A DNA stretch of 64,000 nucleotides from Rhodobacteraceae bacterium S2214 (GCA_025141675.1 CP081161.1:2330001-2394000); one strand, 5' to 3'; numbered from the stretch's first letter, positions 1 through 8,921 are shown. Notes: generated by a model not told the origin, from the letters alone. Program-made: numbers and translations.

Positions 1-211
1 CATAAAGCGGCGCAAGCGAAAGATCACCCGCCAGCGGGTCAACCAAAACCGCGTCACTGCCTGCATCATCCTGATAGGCAAGCTGGACCAAACACAGCTT
101 TGAATAATACGTGCGTTCACGCAAAAACTCAGTATCGACAGTCACATAGGCGCGTTTTGCAGCCTCTTTACAGAATGCCGCAAGATCGTCAGTCGTCGTG
201 ATTGTCTTCAT
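1..211 (-). CDS. rnd: Ribonuclease D, N-terminal fragment
   Basis: About 70 codons of a minus-strand gene that runs off the left edge, starting with ATG at 211. The translation opens [14 protein letters not shown] and contains the DEDD exonuclease motif [13 protein letters not shown], followed by LCLVQLA. This is the standard start of ribonuclease D, a 3'-5' exoribonuclease used in tRNA and stable RNA processing. Only the beginning of the 3'-5' exonuclease domain is present; the HRDC region would lie outside the window. It lies downstream of purM-purN on the same strand with an 86-base gap, an arrangement known from Rhodobacterales. Confidence 0.88.
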   Translation of the reverse strand, partial: MKTITTTDDLAAFCKEAAKRAYVTVDTEFLRERTYYSKLCLVQLAYQDDAGSDAVLVDPLAGDLSLAPLY

Positions 212-297
212 GTGGGCTGTTCTCTTTTTTGTCCGTCTTTTTATGCCGCCCAAGTCTGGGTAGGTTATGATAGGCGATCACGGAAGGGTTGAAAAGG

Positions 298-897
298 TCA
301 AGCCTCGCCAAGTTGGATTGGCGTAAGGTCACCCTGCGCAAACCGCTCCAAAACAGCAGGATAAAGCTGATGTTCCATCGGCAAAACCCGCGCCGCCAGA
401 TCGTCAGGCGTATCATTCGCGAATACCGGCACACGCGCCTGTCCAAGCACTTGGCCCCCATCGAGCTCACCGTTCACTTCATGCACCGAACAGCCATGGA
501 CCGTATCACCGGCCTCTAACGCGCGGGCATGTGTGTGCAGCCCTTTGTATTTCGGCAGGAGCGACGGGTGAATGTTCAACATTTTGCCCGCCCACTGCGC
601 CGTGAATTCAGGCGTCAGGATGCGCATAAAACCGGCAAGACAGATGATATCTGGATCAGCCGCCTCAAGCGCCGTTTGCAGTTCTTTTTCAAAGCCATGC
701 CGATCACCTTTAAAGTCGCGATGATCCACAACAGCCGTCGGAATTCCCATGTCAGCAGCCTTAGCCAGACCGCCCGCATCGGGAACATTCGACAGAACCA
801 AACAAGGGCGCGCCGGATAGTCACCCGTCATCGCGCGGGCCAGCGACACCATGTTAGAGCCGCCCCCCGAAATCAGGATCGCGACCCGTTTTGTCAC
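298..897 (-). CDS. purN: Phosphoribosylglycinamide formyltransferase
   Basis: PurN transfers the formyl group of 10-formyl-THF to GAR in the third step of purine synthesis, in the cytoplasm. The 199-aa protein has the usual length. Visible landmarks are the phosphate-binding loop SGGGSNM near residues 10-16, the catalytic NIH (Asn108, His110) and the Asp in ELDGGQ (Asp146). Its ATG overlaps the stop of purM by 4 bases (ATGA), so the two are translationally coupled; this pairs two non-adjacent steps (3 and 5) of the pathway in one transcript. Family and start are secure. Confidence 0.97.
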   Translation of the reverse strand: MTKRVAILISGGGSNMVSLARAMTGDYPARPCLVLSNVPDAGGLAKAADMGIPTAVVDHRDFKGDRHGFEKELQTALEAADPDIICLAGFMRILTPEFTAQWAGKMLNIHPSLLPKYKGLHTHARALEAGDTVHGCSVHEVNGELDGGQVLGQARVPVFANDTPDDLAARVLPMEHQLYPAVLERFAQGDLTPIQLGEA

Positions 898-1937
898 AGC
901 AGCGATCCAGTGTAGCGCACGCCCTCGCCCGCCGTCACGGTGCCGATCTGCGATACGGTTTCACCGGCTGCGGTCAATGTTGCTTTGGCGGTTTCAACCT
1001 GATCAGCCGGGCAAATCACGACCATGCCAAGACCGGAATTAAACGTCTTCAGCAACTCGGCCTCAGCCATGCCGCCCTCAGCCGCCAACCATTTGAATAC
1101 AGCAGGCAATTCCCAAGCACCTAGATCAACGTCCGCGCCCAATCCTTCTGGCAACACACGCGGTAGGTTCTCGGTCAAACCACCACCTGTGATATGGGCC
1201 AGCCCGCGCACGGAACCCTCTTTCACAGCAGCCAACGTCGATTTCACGTATAGACGTGTAGGGGCCAACAAAGCCTCGCCCAGCGTACCATCTGCCCAAG
1301 GGCAGGCATCTGACCACGCCAGCCCGCTTTTCTCAACGATACGGCGCACCAGTGAATAACCGTTGGAATGAACACCATCCGACGCGAGGCCAAGCAGCAC
1401 ATCACCCTCGGCCACACCGCGCGGCAAATCGCGGCCACGTTCCATCGCACCCACGGCAAAACCCGCAAGGTCAAAATCACCATCGTGGTACATCCCCGGC
1501 ATTTCCGCCGTTTCACCACCGATCAACGCGCAACCAGAGGCCTCACAGCCCGCGGCTATGCCGTTGATGATCCGCGTGGCCGCATCCAGTTCCAGTTTGC
1601 CGGTCGCGAAATAATCGAGGAAGAACAAAGGCTCAGCGCCTTGGCAGACCAGGTCGTTGACACACATGGCCACCAGATCGATCCCGATCGTGTCCACATT
1701 GCCCGTATCAATCGCGATCCGCAATTTGGTGCCAACGCCATCAGTCGCAGCGACCAGAACCGGATCAACGTAACCCGCATCCTTGAGATCGAACAAAGCA
1801 CCGAAGCCGCCCAGACCGGCCATCACGCCGCTACGCTTCGTGCGTTTCGCGGCAGGTTTGATCCGCTCTACCAAAGTATTGCCCGCATCGATATCGACGC
1901 CCGCGTCCGCATAAGTCAGGCCAGTTTTGTCGGTCAT
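894..1937 (-). CDS. purM: Phosphoribosylformylglycinamidine cyclo-ligase (AIR synthetase)
   Basis: PurM closes the imidazole ring of FGAM with ATP to make AIR. The 347-aa length is normal. Family motifs are present: GGFGALFDL near residue 45, the GVGTKLRIA segment near 67-75, an [12 protein letters not shown] segment near 140, and the [10 protein letters not shown] motif in the C-terminal half. It is the first gene of the minus-strand purM-purN unit; its ATG at 1937 faces a 117-base gap shared with the divergent small exported-protein gene, so the purine promoter should lie there. No riboswitch fold was recognised in that gap. Confidence 0.97.
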   Translation of the reverse strand: MTDKTGLTYADAGVDIDAGNTLVERIKPAAKRTKRSGVMAGLGGFGALFDLKDAGYVDPVLVAATDGVGTKLRIAIDTGNVDTIGIDLVAMCVNDLVCQGAEPLFFLDYFATGKLELDAATRIINGIAAGCEASGCALIGGETAEMPGMYHDGDFDLAGFAVGAMERGRDLPRGVAEGDVLLGLASDGVHSNGYSLVRRIVEKSGLAWSDACPWADGTLGEALLAPTRLYVKSTLAAVKEGSVRGLAHITGGGLTENLPRVLPEGLGADVDLGAWELPAVFKWLAAEGGMAEAELLKTFNSGLGMVVICPADQVETAKATLTAAGETVSQIGTVTAGEGVRYTGSLL

Positions 1938-2054
1938 ATCATGTCCCCCAAGGATTTGACGCTGCGATAGCCCAACAACGCGTGCGGCGCAAATGTTTGA
2001 AAGGTTTTTTTCGCGGTTAAGGAACTATTCATCTCTTTAGGTGTTCATGCACAC

Positions 2055-2354
2055 ATGACACATCTCAAGCCCCTCGCCCGCTTCGTCTATGCATCCGCAT
2101 TTTTCATCCCGTTTTTCTGGGCGGCCACGTCGCATGCGGCACCAGGTCATACAGAAGAACCCGTGATCGAAATCAGAACAGCGGCTGACATTGTGGCGCT
2201 CGCCAATCTCGACGGCGACCCCAGCATCATCACCAATGAAGAACTCGAAATGATCACAGTTCTCCACCAAGTTTTCGGCATCCCGCTTCAGAGTGATTTT
2301 TCGACCTTGACGCATCGGGCGAGTCTGATACCTCAAGCTGCAGGGGGCCTGTAG
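2055..2354 (+). CDS. Small exported protein of unknown function
   Basis: A 99-aa reading frame with a credible signal peptide: a basic start (MTHLKPLAR), a hydrophobic core and a small-residue cleavage motif SHA-APG near residue 28. The mature part is about 70 residues, acidic, with an ITNEELEMI segment, and has no Cys. I do not recognise the family. The only Shine-Dalgarno-like sequence is weak and distant, so expression is uncertain. The stop codon TAG (2352-2354) falls inside the following tRNA gene, so the last three codons and the stop overlap the tRNA 5' end by ten bases. It is divergent from purM. Confidence 0.6.
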   Translation: MTHLKPLARFVYASAFFIPFFWAATSHAAPGHTEEPVIEIRTAADIVALANLDGDPSIITNEELEMITVLHQVFGIPLQSDFSTLTHRASLIPQAAGGL

Positions 2355-2421
2355 CTCAACTGGTTAGAGCAGAGCGCTCATAACGCTTTGGTTGCGGGTT
2401 CAAGTCCTGCCGGGCCTACCA
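2345..2421 (+). tRNA. tRNA with CAT anticodon, probably elongator tRNA-Met
   Basis: A 77-nt cloverleaf. Acceptor arms GGGCCTG/CGGGCCT pair with two G-T wobbles, the D arm is TAGCTCAACTGGTTAGAGC, the anticodon loop holds CAT, and the T arm is GCGGG-TTCAAGT-CCTGC. Discriminator A is followed by genome-encoded CCA. The acceptor starts with a pair, not the C-A mismatch of initiator tRNA, so it is an elongator. CAT can also belong to the tilS-modified Ile2 tRNA; sequence alone does not settle this, though Met is the simpler reading. Confidence 0.9.
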
Positions 2422-2492
2422 CCTTTCCCCATCTTATTGTGACGAATGCACCTGATGCGCTTTATGCGTGCGGCGATTCTTCACGTCCATCA

Positions 2493-2526
2493 ATAAACCA
2501 CTTGATTAATTAACCATACGGTTTAT
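2493..2526. promoter_or_regulatory. Candidate operator of the ArsR-type regulator
   Basis: A 7-base inverted repeat, ATAAACC (2493-2499) and GGTTTAT (2520-2526), surrounds an AT-rich core (GATTAATTAA) and ends nine bases before the ArsR start codon. A smaller dyad, AACC-ATAC-GGTT, lies at its right end. ArsR-family repressors usually bind such dyads over their own promoter, so autoregulation is likely; this is inference from position and symmetry only. Confidence 0.4.
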
Positions 2527-2535
2527 CAATCTGGA

Positions 2536-2874
2536 ATGACATCGCCTGATCAACTTGATGCGGCATTTGCCGCCCTTGCCAATCCGACCCGACGCGCAAT
2601 TCTGGCGCAACTTGCACGCGGCCCCGCGACCGTGAACACCTTGGCAGAACCCTACGACATGAGCCTGCCTGCCATTTCCAAACATATCCGTGTCCTCGAA
2701 ACCGCAGGGCTGGTCACACGCGGACGCGACGCGCAATTTCGCCCCTGCACGCTGAACACCGGACCGCTTCAGGCGGTGGCGTCTTGGACAGATCAGTACC
2801 GTCCTATTTGGGAAGCACGGTTCGACGCGATGGCCGAAATTCTTCAATCAATAAAGGAAAACCCCGATGAGTGA
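2536..2874 (+). CDS. ArsR-family winged-helix transcriptional regulator
   Basis: A 112-aa protein of typical size for a single ArsR/SmtB helix-turn-helix domain. It opens with the family pattern FAALANPTRRAILAQLARG, then has the recognition-helix region MSLPAISKHIRVLETAGLV. I see no Cys cluster for metal sensing; it belongs to the group that accompanies SRPBCC/AHSA1 proteins and is probably an autorepressor. It overlaps the next gene by 8 bases, showing coupling. The start is fixed by the domain, although the Shine-Dalgarno is weak. Confidence 0.92.
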   Translation: MTSPDQLDAAFAALANPTRRAILAQLARGPATVNTLAEPYDMSLPAISKHIRVLETAGLVTRGRDAQFRPCTLNTGPLQAVASWTDQYRPIWEARFDAMAEILQSIKENPDE

Positions 2875-3352
2875 TCAACAAGACTGGGTGAAAATCCAAC
2901 GCGAATTTGACGCACCGATTGAGACCGTTTGGCAAATGTGGACCGACCCCGCAATGTTTCAGAAATGGTACGGACCCAACGGTATGAAGATTCCCGTGGC
3001 CGAAATGGACGTCATTGTGGGCGGAACACGCAAGATTTGCATGGAAATGCAAATGCCCGATCGCACGATGACCATGTGGTTTACGGGCGTCTATAAAGAG
3101 GTGAACAGCCCGACCCGTCTCGTCTACACTGAAAGCATGTGCGACGAGAACGGAACGATCATTCCTGCCGAAGCGATGGGCATGCCCCCCGGCCATCCTG
3201 ACATCACCGAAGTGATCGTCGAACTTAGCGACAATGACGGAAAAACGGCGATGACAATGGTCCACGTTGGCGTCCCTGCGGGCACTGCAGGCGAAGGTGG
3301 CTGGGTTCAGGCAATCGACAAGCTTGGCGCGATGCTGGCGCAAGCATCATGA
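2867..3352 (+). CDS. SRPBCC (AHSA1-like) domain protein
   Basis: A 161-aa protein consisting of one START-like helix-grip domain. The opening pattern IQREFDAPIETVWQMWTD followed by FQKWYGPNG is diagnostic of the AHSA1/polyketide-cyclase-like group, which binds hydrophobic ligands. It is sandwiched between an ArsR regulator (8-base overlap) and a membrane protein (4-base ATGA overlap), so the three form one operon. ArsR-SRPBCC pairs are very common in bacteria but their ligands are mostly unknown; I do not assign one. Confidence 0.9.
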   Translation: MSDQQDWVKIQREFDAPIETVWQMWTDPAMFQKWYGPNGMKIPVAEMDVIVGGTRKICMEMQMPDRTMTMWFTGVYKEVNSPTRLVYTESMCDENGTIIPAEAMGMPPGHPDITEVIVELSDNDGKTAMTMVHVGVPAGTAGEGGWVQAIDKLGAMLAQAS

Positions 3353-3765
3353 CTGCCGGATCAGAACGCCCGACGGGCTGGAAGCCCATCCCGTTGGCAC
3401 TAAAAATTCTTTCCGTTTTCATGATCTTATGGGCTATTGGGTCCGCGATGAACCTGCCCAACTTGATGACGAATGGCCTGCCTTTCTTTGGAACATTTGT
3501 CTTCGGGGCGGTCGCGCTGTGTGTTGTTCTGTTTTTCGATTTCATTGGCCCCGCGATCTTCCTAATCGCACTTTGGACGCGCAAGCACTGGGGGCCGCAA
3601 TGGGCCACGATCTATATCGGTCTATTCGTTCTCAACGGGATCGTCGCATTGGTCACGGTCAAAGCAGAGCTCGGCCTTGCGCAGATACTTATCCCGAACG
3701 TGATCAGCCTGATTTTCCTCGCGGTGATCTACTGGAAACGGGACTATTTCAAAGCCGTGAACTGA
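3349..3765 (+). CDS. Small four-helix membrane protein of unknown function
   Basis: A 138-aa protein with four predicted membrane segments (roughly residues 14-36, 43-68, 78-100 and 107-130) and short loops. It starts in the ATGA overlap with the SRPBCC gene and is the last gene of the ArsR-SRPBCC operon, before a strong terminator. I cannot name its family. As a partner of a lipid-type ligand-binding protein it may act on or sense a membrane-soluble compound, which is a guess from context. Confidence 0.8.
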   Translation: MTAGSERPTGWKPIPLALKILSVFMILWAIGSAMNLPNLMTNGLPFFGTFVFGAVALCVVLFFDFIGPAIFLIALWTRKHWGPQWATIYIGLFVLNGIVALVTVKAELGLAQILIPNVISLIFLAVIYWKRDYFKAVN

Positions 3766-3783
3766 CCAACCTACCCCACAAGC

Positions 3784-3820
3784 AAAACCAAAGCCGCAAC
3801 ACTGTGTTGGCTTTGGTTTT
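3784..3820 (+). terminator. Rho-independent terminator of the ArsR-SRPBCC operon
   Basis: Perfect 12-base arms AAAACCAAAGCC (3784-3795) and GGCTTTGGTTTT (3809-3820) with a 13-base loop; the arms supply the A and T tracts. It lies 18 bases after the membrane-protein stop codon. Confidence 0.85.
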
Positions 3821-3953
3821 CGGGCTCACAATAGCTGCCCAATTATCGCCACAAAACACGTGATTTCAGTGCGTTATCAGACCCAAATTCCATCGTTAAG
3901 CCACAGTTAACTGTTCTAACACAACGCATAAGGCGACCTGAAAGGTCTGTGAC

Positions 3954-4667
3954 GTGAGTAAACGAGCAACGGTTTTGCGTCTGGTGAACGCGCTGTTGGC
4001 CATAACGGCCAGCCTGTTGCTGTGCGCGCTTCCCACATCTCGGGCTATTGCCGGACCGATCGAACTTGCTGATATTTTGGAAATCGACGCCCTAGGGTAT
4101 CGCTGCATTCCATCAGTGTATTTTGACGATGACGAAAACGGCGGTGCCGCGATTGCGTTCTCGCTTTCAGGCAAGACCCGCCTGCCCCGTACTTGTCTGC
4201 CCGATCCATGCGCACGCGCACTGACCAAGCGGGAATTGTCTAACATCACGGGGACAGAGCCGATTCTGGCCAGCTTTCACGATGAGTGGGACGACTATTA
4301 TTCACGCTACGCTGACCACTGCCGCCGCGAAGTTGTGGTGTCGCGCCCACGAACAGCAGACGGGTTCTGGAAACCGATCATCGACCGCGCCCGCATTATT
4401 CAATACACCGGAACGCCAACATCGTCGCGTTTGCGCCCGTTTATCCCGGGCGGACTTGGTGAGCCGACCAGCGCCAGCTTAGCACCACAGACCGTGGCGT
4501 ACCTGATTCCCCCCTCAGCAGGACAATCCGTGCCAAACGCGGACCGACCGATCCCCAGCCCCGTACCGGTACCCGCATCGGGCGCGCTTCTCGGGCTTGC
4601 GCTTGCGGCAGGTGCATACCTTCAGCGACGGCGCCGCCAAGGTCTTCAAAAATCAGCAGAAATATAA
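3954..4667 (+). CDS. Exported protein with VPxPA-type C-terminal sorting signal
   Basis: A 237-aa protein starting at GTG with AAAGG eight bases upstream. It has an N-terminal signal peptide (about residues 1-34, ending near AIAG) and a tripartite C-terminus: the motif PVPVPASG, a hydrophobic helix, and the basic cluster QRRRR. This matches the VPLPA-CTERM/PEP-CTERM class of envelope-sorting signals, which are cut by exosortase-type enzymes. The mature domain has four Cys (YRCIP, RTCLPDPC, DHCRRE), suggesting two disulphides, and otherwise no family I recognise. It appears to be monocistronic. A second protein with the same kind of tail lies at the right edge of the window. Confidence 0.8.
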   Translation: MSKRATVLRLVNALLAITASLLLCALPTSRAIAGPIELADILEIDALGYRCIPSVYFDDDENGGAAIAFSLSGKTRLPRTCLPDPCARALTKRELSNITGTEPILASFHDEWDDYYSRYADHCRREVVVSRPRTADGFWKPIIDRARIIQYTGTPTSSRLRPFIPGGLGEPTSASLAPQTVAYLIPPSAGQSVPNADRPIPSPVPVPASGALLGLALAAGAYLQRRRRQGLQKSAEI

Positions 4668-4761
4668 ACGATCCATTCAGCATACCATGGTATACACTCT
4701 TTCCCTCGCGTTCCAATTGCGCTAAGGCATGATCAAACACATCACCTTACCGGAGAGACCT

Positions 4762-5970
4762 ATGTCCAAGATCAAGGTAGAAAACCCCGTTGTTGAACTC
4801 GACGGCGATGAGATGACCCGCATCATGTGGGACTTTATCAAGCAGAAGTTGATTTTGCCCTACCTCGATATCGATCTGAAATATTACGATCTGGGCATGG
4901 AAGTCCGGGACGAAACGAACGATCAGATCACTATCGACGCGGCTGAAGCGATCAAGAAATATGGCGTTGGCGTGAAATGTGCGACCATTACGCCAGACGA
5001 ACAGAGGGTCGAAGAATTTGGCCTGAAACAAATGTGGCGCAGCCCGAACGGCACGATCCGCAACATCCTTGGCGGCGTTGTCTTCCGTGCGCCTATCATC
5101 TGTAAAAACGTGCCGCGTCTTGTCCCCGGTTGGACTGACCCGATCGTCATTGGCCGTCACGCGTTTGGTGACCAATATAAAGCGACCGATTTCTTGATGC
5201 CCGGCCCTGGCAAACTAACGATGAAGTTCGTTGGCGAAGATGGCACCGTCATCGAAAAAGAAGTCTTCGACGCCCCATCCGCGGGTGTTGCGATGGGCAT
5301 GTATAACCTCGACGAATCGATCCGCGATTTTGCCCGTGCGTCCTTCAACTATGGTCTGAACGTTGGCTGGCCGGTTTACCTGTCCACGAAGAACACTATC
5401 CTGAAAGCATATGATGGTCGCTTTAAGGACCTGTTCCAAGAAATCTACGACGCCGAATTCGCCCAGGAATTTGAAGACGCAGGTCTGTATTACCAGCACC
5501 GCCTGATCGACGATATGGTGGCATCCGCAATGAAATGGTCCGGTAAATTCGTCTGGGCCTGTAAAAACTACGACGGCGACGTGCAGTCCGATACCGTGGC
5601 CCAAGGGTTCGGGTCACTTGGCCTGATGACATCCGCACTGCTGACACCCGATGGCAAGATCATGGAAGCCGAAGCCGCCCACGGCACAGTCACACGTCAC
5701 TACCGCCAGCACCAAGAAGGCAAAGCGACGTCCACCAACTCCATCGCGTCGATCTTTGCATGGACTGGTGGCCTGAAACACCGCGCCAAGCTGGACGAAA
5801 ACACGCAGCTGATGAACTTCGCAGAGACGCTGGAGAAGGTCATCGTTGATACGGTCGAATCCGGTCACATGACCAAAGATCTCGCTTTGCTGGTCGGACC
5901 TGATCAGTCGTGGCTGACAACCGAAGGGTTCCTTGAGACGATCGATCAGAACCTGAACGCGGCGATGTAA
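4762..5970 (+). CDS. icd: NADP-dependent isocitrate dehydrogenase
   Basis: Converts isocitrate to 2-oxoglutarate and CO2 with NADP+ in the TCA cycle. The 402-aa protein belongs to the subfamily shared by alphaproteobacteria and eukaryotes, not the E. coli type: it opens [20 protein letters not shown], has the substrate loop SPNGTIRN, and near residue 305 the cofactor segment [15 protein letters not shown] chose ATG 4762 because GGAGAG precedes it and because the protein aligns from there; an upstream in-frame ATG at 4729 adds 11 residues with no ribosome site. It stands alone with a strong terminator after it. Confidence 0.96.
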   Translation: MSKIKVENPVVELDGDEMTRIMWDFIKQKLILPYLDIDLKYYDLGMEVRDETNDQITIDAAEAIKKYGVGVKCATITPDEQRVEEFGLKQMWRSPNGTIRNILGGVVFRAPIICKNVPRLVPGWTDPIVIGRHAFGDQYKATDFLMPGPGKLTMKFVGEDGTVIEKEVFDAPSAGVAMGMYNLDESIRDFARASFNYGLNVGWPVYLSTKNTILKAYDGRFKDLFQEIYDAEFAQEFEDAGLYYQHRLIDDMVASAMKWSGKFVWACKNYDGDVQSDTVAQGFGSLGLMTSALLTPDGKIMEAEAAHGTVTRHYRQHQEGKATSTNSIASIFAWTGGLKHRAKLDENTQLMNFAETLEKVIVDTVESGHMTKDLALLVGPDQSWLTTEGFLETIDQNLNAAM

Positions 5971-5989
5971 GCCTTCGAAAAATTGACGT

Positions 5990-6028
5990 AAAAAGGGCCA
6001 CGATACGGAATGTATCGTGGCCCTTTTT
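5990..6028. terminator. Strong bidirectional terminator after icd
   Basis: A perfect 17-base inverted repeat: AAAAAGGGCCACGATAC (5990-6006), loop GGAAT, GTATCGTGGCCCTTTTT (6012-6028). It has T tracts on both strands and lies 20 bases after the icd stop codon. Confidence 0.95.
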
Positions 6029-6180
6029 GTGCGCCCCTCCGTGCGGTGCGTACATAATCTAGAAACCTTCGTAAATTTTTCACTCGAGATGGAACAAATC
6101 CGGTCTCAGTTTCGTTAGGGTGTGACGCGATAGATCAAACAAGGGTCGCACGCACCAATTTTGAAGCAGCTAACCAACTT

Positions 6181-6600
6181 ATGACATTCACTTTAGACAT
6201 TCGGCCTTCAGAGACCCTGATCGGGAAACGCATCTTGATAATCGAAGATGAGATTTTCGTGGCGCTTGATCTTAAGATGGAACTTGAAGCGGCTGGTGCC
6301 ACGTTGTTTGGCCCTGCCGCGTCGCTGAATGCTGCACTTGACGCGGCAGACGATCCGTCGCTTGATGCCGCAATCGTGGATGTGGACCTCAAAGGTAAGC
6401 ACAGCTATGCGGTTGCTGACGTCCTGAAAAAACACAACACGCCGTTCATTTGGCATACCGGTGTGATTGACCGCGACATATTCGGGTCATCTTTTCCCGA
6501 CGTCCCCGTCATCGAAAAACCGACCCGTGAAGGCGCAATTATCGAAGCCCTGACGCAACTTCTGGCACCTTCGAAAAAATCGAATCTGGACCGATTGTAA
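6181..6600 (+). CDS. Single-domain response regulator (receiver only)
   Basis: A 139-aa protein with one CheY-like receiver domain. The acidic pocket is in ILIIEDEIF near residue 22, the phospho-acceptor Asp is in AIVDVDLKG near residue 64, and the conserved Lys is in IEKPT near residue 114. No output domain follows. Stand-alone receivers of this style are common partners of HWE/HisKA2 histidine kinases in alphaproteobacteria, but no kinase lies nearby. The Shine-Dalgarno before the ATG is poor. The 210 bases upstream hold the icd terminator and then presumably its promoter. Confidence 0.9.
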   Translation: MTFTLDIRPSETLIGKRILIIEDEIFVALDLKMELEAAGATLFGPAASLNAALDAADDPSLDAAIVDVDLKGKHSYAVADVLKKHNTPFIWHTGVIDRDIFGSSFPDVPVIEKPTREGAIIEALTQLLAPSKKSNLDRL

Positions 6601-6630
6601 CTCTGCGAAACTGTCGCTAGCGTTCTGGCT

Positions 6631-6966
6631 ATGCCAAACCATTACATCATCCTTTTCTTTGCTGTTGCCGCTGAAACAATCGGCACAACAGCGCTGCAAT
6701 CCAGCCAACAGTTCACACGGCTTCTGCCATCCGTGATCTGTGTGATCAGCTATGCGGCTGCGTTCTACTTGTTGTCACTTGCGCTAAAGGTGATGCCAGT
6801 CGGCATTCTCTACGCGGTTTGGTCCGGCCTCGGCATAGTTCTGATCGCGGCTATTGGATATGCCGTATTCGGCCAAAAACTGGATCTGCCAGCCGTTCTT
6901 GGCATCATCATGATCCTGTCCGGCATTCTGGTCATTCACCTGTTCTCGAACAGCAGCACGCACTAA
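6631..6966 (+). CDS. Small multidrug resistance (SMR) family transporter
   Basis: A 111-aa protein with four membrane helices and the SMR signature. The membrane-embedded Glu lies in the first helix in the pattern AVAAETIGTTAL (Glu14), and helix 2/3 carries the family sequences LALKVMPVGILYAVWSGLGIV. SMR proteins act as dimers, exchanging protons for quaternary ammonium or guanidinium-type cations. The sequence does not tell a drug exporter from a guanidinium exporter; no guanidine riboswitch was recognised upstream. It lies 30 bases after the receiver gene on the same strand. Confidence 0.93.
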   Translation: MPNHYIILFFAVAAETIGTTALQSSQQFTRLLPSVICVISYAAAFYLLSLALKVMPVGILYAVWSGLGIVLIAAIGYAVFGQKLDLPAVLGIIMILSGILVIHLFSNSSTH

Positions 6967-7095
6967 ATAACGCAGCGGACCCGTGGGCGCATAACACGCC
7001 TGCATTTTAAAGGGGTTCCCTTTAGACGCGATGCCCTGTATCCGCGCGTCAAATCCGTGCTGTTTGGCACTGAACTCCCGATGAAAGACCATGAT

Positions 7096-8916
7096 ATGGA
7101 TATCCGCAATATCGCGATTATCGCGCACGTTGACCACGGCAAGACGACACTTGTTGACGAACTTCTGAAACAATCCGGTGTTTACCGCGACAACGAAGCC
7201 ACCGTTGAACGGGCGATGGACAGCAATGACATCGAACGCGAACGCGGGATCACGATTCTTGCGAAATGTACGTCCGTTGAATGGAAAGGCACTCGTATCA
7301 ACATCGTTGATACGCCAGGCCACGCCGACTTCGGCGGCGAAGTGGAACGCATTCTGTCCATGGTTGACGGCGTTGTTCTGCTGGTTGATGCGGCTGAAGG
7401 CCCAATGCCACAGACGAAATTCGTAACCGCGAAAGCATTGGCCCTTGGCCTGCGCCCAATCGTTGTTGTGAACAAAGTCGACAAAGCAGACGGCGACCCA
7501 GACAATGCAGTCGATCTTTGCTTCGACTTGTTCGCCAACCTTGATGCAGACGACGACCAGCTCGATTTCCCAACGATGTTCGCATCCGGTCGTGCAGGCT
7601 GGTGTGACCAAGAACTCGACGGACCACGCGAAAACCTTGACGCGCTGTTCGACCAGATTGTTGAGCACGTCCCAACACCTGCGCAAATCACCCGCAAAGA
7701 CGAACCATTCCAAATGCTCGCCACAACCCTGTCCGCTGACCCGTTCATCGGTCGTATTCTGACAGGCCGCGTGGAAGCTGGTACGTTGAAAGCAGGCGAC
7801 ACGGTTAAGGCGCTATCCCGTGACGGCACAAAAATCGAACAATTCCGCGCGTCCAAGATCCTCGCGTTCCGTGGCCTGATGCAGCAGCCAATCGACGTGG
7901 CCGAAGCGGGCGACATCGTCACAGTGGCTGGCATGACCAAAGCGACGGTTGCCGACACCCTGTGTGATCCGGAAATCAACGAAGCGATCCCTGCCCAGCC
8001 GATCGATCCGCCAACCATCACAGTGACCTTCGGGATCAACGACAGCCCACTGGCTGGTCGTGACGGCAAGCACGTGCAATCCCGCGTCATCCGCAACCGT
8101 CTTGAAAAAGAATGCGAAGTGAACGTTGCGATTAAAATCGCTGACACCGAAAAAGGCGACGCGTTTGAAGTCTCCGGTCGTGGCGAATTGCAGATGGGCG
8201 TGTTGATCGAAAACATGCGCCGCGAAGGGTTCGAGCTGTCCATCTCGCGTCCACAGGTAATTTTCAAAGACATCGACGGCGTGCGTAACGAGCCAATCGA
8301 AGAAGCGACAATCGACGTTGATGACGAGTACACAGGCGTCGTTGTTGAAAAACTGACTGGCCCACGCAAAGGCGAATTGGTTGAGATGAAACCAGCAGGC
8401 GTCGGCAAAACGCGTATCGTGGCCCACGTGCCATCACGCGGCCTGATCGGCTACCACGGCGAATTCCTGACAGACACACGCGGCTCAGGCATCCTGAACC
8501 GTCTGTTCCACGGCTGGGCACCTTACAAAGGTAAAATCCAGGGTCGTCGTCAGGGCGTTCTGATCTCTATGGAGAACGGCACATCCGTGGCCTTCGCATT
8601 GTGGAAACTCGAAGATCGCGGCAAGTTCTTCATCGGCGCACAAGAAGCGGTTTACCAAGGCATGATCATCGGCGAACACAGCCGTGAAAACGACCTCGAA
8701 GTGAACCCGCTCAAAGGCAAACAGCTGACCAACGTGCGGGCCTCCGGTACGGATGAAGCGGTGCGTTTGACAACACCAGTGACCATGACGCTGGAACAAG
8801 CGATTGCGTATATCGACGACGACGAATTGGTCGAAGTCACGCCAAACGCGATCCGGTTGCGCAAACGCTACCTCGATCCACACGAACGTAAACGCCAGTC
8901 GCGTTCAGCAGAATAA
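7096..8916 (+). CDS. typA: Translational GTPase TypA/BipA
   Basis: A 606-aa ribosome-associated GTPase involved in 50S assembly and stress or cold adaptation. The G domain is at the N-terminus: G1 AHVDHGKT (residues 9-16), switch region ERERGITI, G3 DTPGH and G4 NKVDK. EF-G-like domains III and V and the BipA-specific C-terminal domain (SHREN-DLEVN and the region ending IRLRKRYLDPHERKR) follow. I chose ATG 7096 because the family begins MDIRNIAIIAHVD; earlier in-frame starts at 7057 and 7081 add residues not seen in the family. It is followed by a terminator. Confidence 0.97.
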   Translation: MDIRNIAIIAHVDHGKTTLVDELLKQSGVYRDNEATVERAMDSNDIERERGITILAKCTSVEWKGTRINIVDTPGHADFGGEVERILSMVDGVVLLVDAAEGPMPQTKFVTAKALALGLRPIVVVNKVDKADGDPDNAVDLCFDLFANLDADDDQLDFPTMFASGRAGWCDQELDGPRENLDALFDQIVEHVPTPAQITRKDEPFQMLATTLSADPFIGRILTGRVEAGTLKAGDTVKALSRDGTKIEQFRASKILAFRGLMQQPIDVAEAGDIVTVAGMTKATVADTLCDPEINEAIPAQPIDPPTITVTFGINDSPLAGRDGKHVQSRVIRNRLEKECEVNVAIKIADTEKGDAFEVSGRGELQMGVLIENMRREGFELSISRPQVIFKDIDGVRNEPIEEATIDVDDEYTGVVVEKLTGPRKGELVEMKPAGVGKTRIVAHVPSRGLIGYHGEFLTDTRGSGILNRLFHGWAPYKGKIQGRRQGVLISMENGTSVAFALWKLEDRGKFFIGAQEAVYQGMIIGEHSRENDLEVNPLKGKQLTNVRASGTDEAVRLTTPVTMTLEQAIAYIDDDELVEVTPNAIRLRKRYLDPHERKRQSRSAE

Positions 8917-8921
8917 AAACA

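Noticed and set aside
2345..2535. Integration site of a mobile element at the tRNA gene
   Set aside because: There is no integrase, no repeated tRNA 3' end downstream and no island-like gene content; the following genes are ordinary.
7182..8408. A long minus-strand reading frame opposite typA
   Set aside because: It is Ser/Arg-rich with no domain, no ribosome site and lies wholly within the typA coding region; it is a by-product of codon bias.
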